Assembly: GCA_011799875.1 (NCBI GenBank)
Contig: CM022302.1
Span: 379,562,175 to 379,626,174, forward strand
DNA: 64,000 bases
Reading direction: 5' to 3'
DNA from: Thinopyrum elongatum
Taxonomy: Eukaryota; Streptophyta; Magnoliopsida; Poales; Poaceae
Part shown: positions 58,539 to 64,000 of the stretch, piece after piece
Position numbering within the stretch: the first letter of the stretch is position 1
How the letters are laid out: the number at the start of each line of letters is the position of its first letter
Program-made: the position numbers and the translations under genes
Notes under the pieces: generated by a model
What the model saw: the letters and a program-made list of their open reading frames with translations, nothing else
What the model was told of the DNA's origin: nothing
Database searches by the model: none

Positions 58539-60330
58539 TATTGGAAATATTCCCTAGAGGCAATAATATTTATATTATTATATTTCCATATTCATAATTA
58601 TAGAGTTTATATTCTATGCTATAACTGCTATGATCCTGGAATATGCAATTCACTGGAAAACTCATATGCACGTGTGCAATGATAAATGGTGCAATAAAAG
58701 GTTCCTAGTCTCACCTCTAGGACTAGCTCAAGTGTTGTTGGTGATCATGTTTTCCGGATCTTAGGATATCGTTAAGTGTAACGATGATCCTAAAACAACA
58801 TTGAGATTATGACATTAGAAGAATGATCATATTGAATCGACCCAATCTTGTTTGTTAGAATTGAGTTAATATCTTTTGCATTCAATTGTAATAACACGGA
58901 GTGTTAATGTGTGATATTGCTCCTTAGACCATGAGAGTATCGTGGTCACTTCTTACCATACGGTGGGCTTTGGGGTTGCTCAAACGCCACCTGTAACACA
59001 GTGATCATAACGACAACTTACAGGTTCATCGGAAAGTTTGACAAGGGACCAGATAGCTCAAGAATGGGATTTGCTCCTTCGACGATGGAGAGATATTCTT
59101 AGAGCCCTCTCAGTGTGATGGCATCAATCATCGTCTGGCCAGACACACGTGACTTCATCATGGGGATGCCGGAACACAATAATGAGAAAGAAGAACAAAA
59201 CTGGTAACGAGGATTTCGATATAGTGAGCATGGTGATGACTCAGGAGGATGCCGATGCATACCGAATTTTATGAAATATTGCAAAGCAAAGGGAATGTCA
59301 CATTATAACCAAAGGTTCACTCGAATATCACTCGTGTACTCACAGGGACCAATATAGACATCCACGGTCCCGCTGTCGGTCATTGAATGAATGGTTTCCT
59401 CCATGTCTGTGAGTTACCGAACCTAGGGGGTCACAAGCTTAAGGCAATCACGATCTACTGAGTGCTAGTAGGATGGGAGTCATGAGAATAAATTTGTGGA
59501 ATTATTTCATGAATATTCAGAATAGTTCCGAGAGGATTCGGGAGCGTTTCGGGGTCACGGGAAGGGTTTCAGTGAGTATAGTGTAATACCAGGTATCACC
59601 GATAAATTATATATAGATGGAAGAAGTTTTCGAAGATGTTAAGATATATATAAAATGGTCTACATGTATTTAGAACATTTTATATTTAATTTAAATATCA
59701 TAGGGCCTAAAAAGGCCAAGAGGTGGAAGGCAACTTGGGCCAAAAAGGCCCAACTGGGAAAGTACGTCGTTCCCTAAGGAAGGAGGACAACTTAGGGAAG
59801 GGGAGGAGTCATACTCGTCCTCCTCTAGGCTCGCGCACCAAGGGTGGCTCCTTCCCCCTTGGTGGCAGCCCTCCCTCTCCCTCCAACCTATATATACATG
59901 AGGATTTTGCTCTTTTGGATACAAAGGTTTTGGAGCCTCCTCTAGTTCTTCTAGTTCTTTTTCTAGTTGGTCCTAGTTGACTAATTAGAGCTTGGCTAAT
60001 CCTCTTGTCCTCATAATTAGAAGCCCAGCGTGGTTATAATATCATCCCTCTAATTCTTCGGTGATGATTAGCTCTGGACAGCGAAGCGCTGCCGGATTGT
60101 GAAGGCTGCATGCTTGCAACCAAGTAGAGAGGTCGTGCTTTCAGTCTTTGGTTCGAGGGATCATTCAGGGGCGGTATGAGGTACTCCAAGTGCAATCTAC
60201 ACCAACACGTTCTTTTCCGCTGCAACTCGGTGATGGTAACGATCGCGATCCCAGCTCGTGATGCATCTTCATATTGATCTTCGGTGTTCGTAGGTTCAAA
60301 TTTTTTTGTTTTCTACTATGTTTCCCAACA
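58539..60330 (+). repeat. 3' LTR of Copia H
   Basis: 1792 bp, TATTGGAAAT...CCCAACA. TATA box at 59889-59896. Confidence 0.92.
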
Positions 60331-60335
60331 GTGGA

Positions 60336-61560
60336 TACTTCATGGATATCATCTTTACAAAATCAGCAATGGTGTAATTGTACTCAGGCACATGACTTGT
60401 GTCAAGCACTTCGGTCTTCTCTTCATTGCTTCTCACCATTTTGACATCTTCAACCTGGTTAGGCTATGGTTTACCTGCAAACTTGGCTAAAATTAATATT
60501 TGGCTCTTTGCTATTTTAGCCACTTGTGCTTCCATATTGTTGGATCTTCGTTCAAGTGTCTGCACTTCATTTGTTAGTCCAACAACCTTACTGGTCAACT
60601 GACCAAGTAAGTTATCATGGTTCTTCAAGGTATTGTTGAAGTTCTCATTTTGCTCAGTCTAACTAGCAATAAAACTTTTAAGGGTTTCATCAAGATTATT
60701 TCTATTTCTACCATTAGCTCCATGAAAATTATTGGATGCTCCTCCATTAGTAGGATAAGGGAGTCGAGGAGAATAACCATTATTGTTTCAATTACAATTT
60801 TAGATATTATGAGCAATAAAATTCACATCACTAGTTTCTTCATTAGTGATGTCATTCACATTTACCTCTTCTTTACCTTTCATCACAGAAATAAGTTCAT
60901 CAAGCTTGGCTTTCAACTCTATGCTACTTTCTTCAATGGCATTCACCCTCTTGATAGTGGCTCTTTCAACATGCCATTTGGCATGGTTCTCTTTCATATC
61001 ATCTAGTAGTTTCTTGACATCTTTTATGGGCTTTCCCATGATTGTTCCTCCTGCACCTGTATCAAGCATAGTTTTTGACATGTGATTTAAACCATTATAA
61101 AACATATGAAGGATTAACCATTCCTCCATTCCATGATTGGGGCAGTTCCTTATAGCTTCTTTCATTCTATCCCATGCAAGCGCTAGTGGCTCATGTTCTT
61201 CTTGCTTGAAACCTGAAATCTGGGAATGTAACTGCATAATCTTTGCAGGTGGACAACTCTTGGATAAAAATTTACTGCAACAATCAGTCCAAGAAGTAAT
61301 ACTGCTTCTAGGTAGAGCTAGAAGCCATTCCTTATCTTTTCCTCTCAGAGAAAGGAAATAGACACAATTTCATAGTGTCAGGGTCGTAATATTTAATGCG
61401 TGTCATGTTGCACAATTCAGTAAAATTATGAAAGTGCATACTGGCTTCCTCAGAAGCAGAGCCTCCAAATTGGTCATGTTGAACCATGGAAACTAAGTTC
61501 AGTTTGATCTCATATTCAGCGGCTGCAACCTTAGGGTGTGCTATAGGTTCATGCATGAAG
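60336..61560 (-). pseudogene. Gag of element A
   Basis: Minus-strand Gypsy gag. The N-terminal part is at 61556-61332 (LVSMVQHDQFGGSASEEA, MHFHNFTELC). A frameshift lies near 61345. The core is at 61237-60800 (FKQEEHEPLALAWDRMKE, CPNHGMEEWLILHMFYNGL, matching the E-x-L-x-x-A-W-x-R-x-K/F-x...C-P-x-H-G...F-Y-N-G-L pattern). A decayed Asn-rich and coiled-coil-like part continues to the Copia insertion at 60336. Several frame breaks make it non-functional. Confidence 0.85.
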
Positions 61561-61738
61561 TTATTGTTGGGAGTAGCAAAACTCCCAAGATTACGAGGTA
61601 AGGTAATATTTTTGTTTTTTTCTCAACTGAAAAGACTTGCAACAAAAATAAAACTTAAACTAAAAACAGAAAAGTAAAAACAAGAACTGAAAATTAACTT
61701 TAACAAAAACTCTAAACACAAAGACTAGGAATACTAAA

Positions 61739-61771
61739 CTCCTCCCCGACAATGGCGCCAGAAAGAGAGCT
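61739..61771 (-). other. Primer-binding region of element A (tRNA-Asp type)
   Basis: The minus strand reads TGGCGCCATTGTCGGGGA beginning 11 bp after the 5' LTR; two positions differ from the plant tRNA-Asp complement. Confidence 0.8.
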
Positions 61772-63123
61772 TGATACCTCCTTTTATTGATCCAGTAATG
61801 GAACAGAAAAGTGTATCCCGCACCTATTTTCCCAGAGGTGACCCTGCGTTATCAAACCCACGAGAGGAAGATTCCCTTGAAGCGATGGTCTCTAGCATGC
61901 TTTTCTCAAAGTGTCAAATCCAGGTTTTGACCGGATCAAGCTAGCAAATAGTAATTCAAACACTTATAATGAAAAGAGGTACGAGTATGAGGTATTAATG
62001 CTTACAATGTTGTATTTGTGTTGGAACTAGATATGATCTTAATTTGTGTGCTGGAAGTCACCCATCGAGATGTGTTTGTTACGGATCAAAGTGGGGGTGT
62101 GTCCAAATAACATCTTGACTGGAACGAGTCCTGCATCAAGAATCTACCGCAGGTCCTATCCATCGCGTGGGGTTGCCTCGATAATTAAGATAATAAAATA
62201 ACGCAAGAGCTTTGGGTGTTTAATGACTACACCTCATGTATCCCCAAGGATATGATCCATGTTACCCTATTGAACCTTACTACCACCGGTGTTCGGTATA
62301 ACACTTCACGGTATCCTTGCTCCTAGACTCACCGGTGCTCGATCTCCATGATCCTGGGTACCTGGAGGGATGAAGATCACGGACAAGACAAGATACATCT
62401 ATGAAACAATTTTATTTCACACATACGGGACGTTATGTCAAAGCCCTTCCATTGATCCCCACAACAAATACAGAGGGTTGCAAGGCTCATGCCTCAAGCC
62501 ATACCTTACCAAACTAATCACACATGGAGATTAGATTGCAAGAAGAAATCATTGAAGAACACATCTTGAAGATTGATTGATTGCAAATATGTCTTACAAT
62601 GGATGCCTTGTGCGATGCACGATTACAAATATGAACTAGATGAGGAAGCACTATGGTGGTGATGATGGCTATGTAGATGGAAATGGCGACAACTAGGGTT
62701 TGTGGGTGAAGATGATGATGAAGGTGTTCTGCCTGCTGATGATGCTCTCCCCCTGCTCATTCTGTTGACATTTCAAGGGGGTCCCCTTTATAAAAGTTGC
62801 ACACGTGGACGATCTGCCTAAGTTTCCATGCCAAACGGGCACTCATACAGGCACGTGCACCCGTATGGAACACTGTCTTTTGTGCTGTTTTTTCATAGAT
62901 GCCACCTGTTGATTCCTTCTTCTTCCAGTCTCCTTCATTTCCATTCCCACACGTGATTTCTTCCCTTTTTAGCCCATTTCCTGTGGAAACACATCAAAGA
63001 GAGGATTCGCAGAATCCTTCGCATTCATTAGTCATTAGTGGCAATATCGGAGCGAATATCTCTTTTTAAGTGAAATATATTGGTTTAAACAAAGGTGAAT
63101 GAGTGTAAAAATATCACTCATCA
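61772..63123 (-). repeat. Right (5') LTR of element A
   Basis: 1352 bp, TGATACCTCC...TCACTCATCA on the plus strand. It is uninterrupted and shows where element B inserted in the other LTR (before CTTGT at 62607). CTTTATAAAAG lies at 62786-62796. The expected TSD copy to the right is TGGAC (63124-63128). Confidence 0.88.
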
Positions 63124-64000
63124 TGGACTAGAGCGGTACTACCGCCTGGATGCTATCAAACTGCCCAAGCAAAATAGATGGATCAAGTAAGACCAAAACT
63201 ACCATAACTTCTGCAAATGAACTCTAATTTTGACGAACTCAAACTTGATAGAAAGCTAACGACAAGAGCTGTCAAATCACCATCAGTGAAGAACCAGCAT
63301 AAACTCCAACATAGAAAACATAAAAGATGAAGCATACGAAATATGTTTTTGATGAACTTGAGCTTGTCAAGAAGAAGACCACAAGCTCCAAAACTCACAA
63401 AGGGAAAAGCCAAACAAGAGCCAAGAAAGATGATGCCAAGGATGCAATGGTTTGAGCTCTTTATGAACGATACGATCAAGTTACTCACAAGAGAGCCCCC
63501 TTGATAGTACGACTATCGATCCTATAAACCGGTCTCCCAACTAACACCATGAGATCGGTAAAATAGAAAACCTATTAAGGGCAAACCTTTGCCTTGCGCA
63601 TAGCCCACTTGAGCTAGATGATGACGATCTTGTCCTCCTCAAGTTGGACCACCTTTCATGATTGCGCTGGCTCGATGAAGACTAGTAGATTGCTCCCCCA
63701 TACTCCACTGTGGGTGAGCCTCTCTTCGGCACATCTTCACATGTCCATTGTCACCACAATGTACAGAAAGCTTCAAGCATGTGATCTCTTCGTGATGCTC
63801 CACTTGAACTTCCCCAACACAACCTTTATGATGATGACCACTTGATGTCATCCTCCGTAGGTTATATGAGATCTTCCTTTTGATGTAAGCCCATGGAAAC
63901 ATGCCTAACCCCACAAAGAAATCTCACAAAGATCATTTGTTAGTACACAAAGTGCAATGGACAATGCTTACCATACCATGAGATCACTTGATCCCACTCG
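63124..64000. other. Right flank, probably another dispersed repeat
   Basis: No coding domain recognised. The style (GCGGTACTACCGCC, CTCCCCCATACTCCACTGTGGGTGAGCC) recalls abundant Triticeae repeats; I could not place its ends within the window. Confidence 0.5.

Larger units (their letters stand above)
47129..60330 (+). mobile_element. Element H: degenerate Copia retrotransposon (Angela/BARE-like LTRs)
   Basis: LTRs at 47129-52904 (1735 bp after removing element I) and 58539-60330 (1792 bp) have the perfect TSD GTGGA at 47124-47128 and 60331-60335. The LTRs start TATTGGAAATATGCC, one base from the TGTTGGAAATATGCC of Angela/BARE/WIS. The interior has a broken gag (54352-55118), a Helitron and a recognisable 3' end of RNase H (58430-58515), but no protease, integrase or reverse transcriptase that I can identify. 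About 8.4 kb without insertions. Confidence 0.92.
1..63123 (-). mobile_element. Element A: outer, non-autonomous Gypsy retrotransposon with ATHILA-like domain, split by nested insertions
   Basis: This is the oldest layer and the frame for almost the whole window. On the minus strand the order is 5' LTR (61772-63123), tRNA-Asp-type primer site, gag (61560-60336), aspartic protease (47123-46534), ATHILA-like ORF (about 45800-45122 continuing at 14186-13799), polypurine tract and 3' LTR (ending 12072). The 517 bases of the left LTR that remain match the last 517 bases of the right LTR but differ at roughly one base in ten by eye, so the insertion is old. No reverse transcriptase, RNase H or integrase is visible, so it needed help in trans. 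Its left end and left TSD lie outside the window. Confidence 0.82.

Noticed and set aside
63183..63914. Frames of 75-101 codons in the right flank
   Set aside because: No domain, and the sequence style is that of a dispersed repeat; no support as a host gene.

Overview
The window is a nested stack of plant transposable elements with no host gene that I can recognise. The element families fit a large grass genome of the Triticeae type (wheat, Aegilops, rye, barley): long-LTR chromodomain Gypsy elements, a Copia element whose LTR opens like the Angela/BARE/WIS group, a CACTA transposon carrying TNP2 plus a second Ptta/En/Spm-type gene, and a Helitron. The species assignment is inference. The boundaries rest on terminal motifs and target-site duplications (TSDs) read directly from the sequence.

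Layout. One old Gypsy element with an ATHILA-like domain (element A, minus orientation) spans almost everything. Its 3' LTR fragment ends at 12072 and its 5' LTR is 61772-63123; its left edge lies outside the window. Into it went (1) a Gypsy element B, seen as two partial LTR copies (1-3748 and about 8205-11555), itself hit by a long-LTR Gypsy C (3749 to about 8204); (2) a CACTA element D (14187-45118, TSD ACT, about 11 kb once its insertions are removed); (3) a Copia element H (47129-60330, TSD GTGGA). Inside CACTA sit Gypsy E (16492-25164, TSD TGAGC) and a Gypsy element F without pol (27362-38621, TSD CCGGT); the 5' LTR of F was in turn hit by a 3.8-kb solo LTR G (28051-31856, TSD ACCGT). 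Inside the Copia element sit a second pol-less Gypsy I (48796-52831, TSD TTATG) and a 716-bp Helitron J (55787-56502). The last 877 bases are flank that looks repetitive.

Coding content. CACTA carries a degenerate TNP2 transposase, a second gene cut into three pieces by the two Gypsy insertions, and a small intact ORF joining a viroplasmin/RNase H1 N-terminal-like domain to a C-terminal membrane helix. Gypsy E has lost gag, protease and reverse transcriptase but keeps an open integrase-chromodomain ORF. Gypsy F has no gag or pol but a long open 449-codon ORF of unknown function. Element A keeps gag, protease and ATHILA-like remnants; the Copia keeps a broken gag and the tail of RNase H.

The observations most worth pursuing are: the architecture at the CACTA 5' end (subterminal palindromes, CT-rich leader, intron module) being repeated upstream of its second gene; the small viroplasmin-like/membrane ORF; the mosaic LTR pair of Gypsy E; the 449-codon ORF of F; and in-frame stops in TNP2 that are all TAG.
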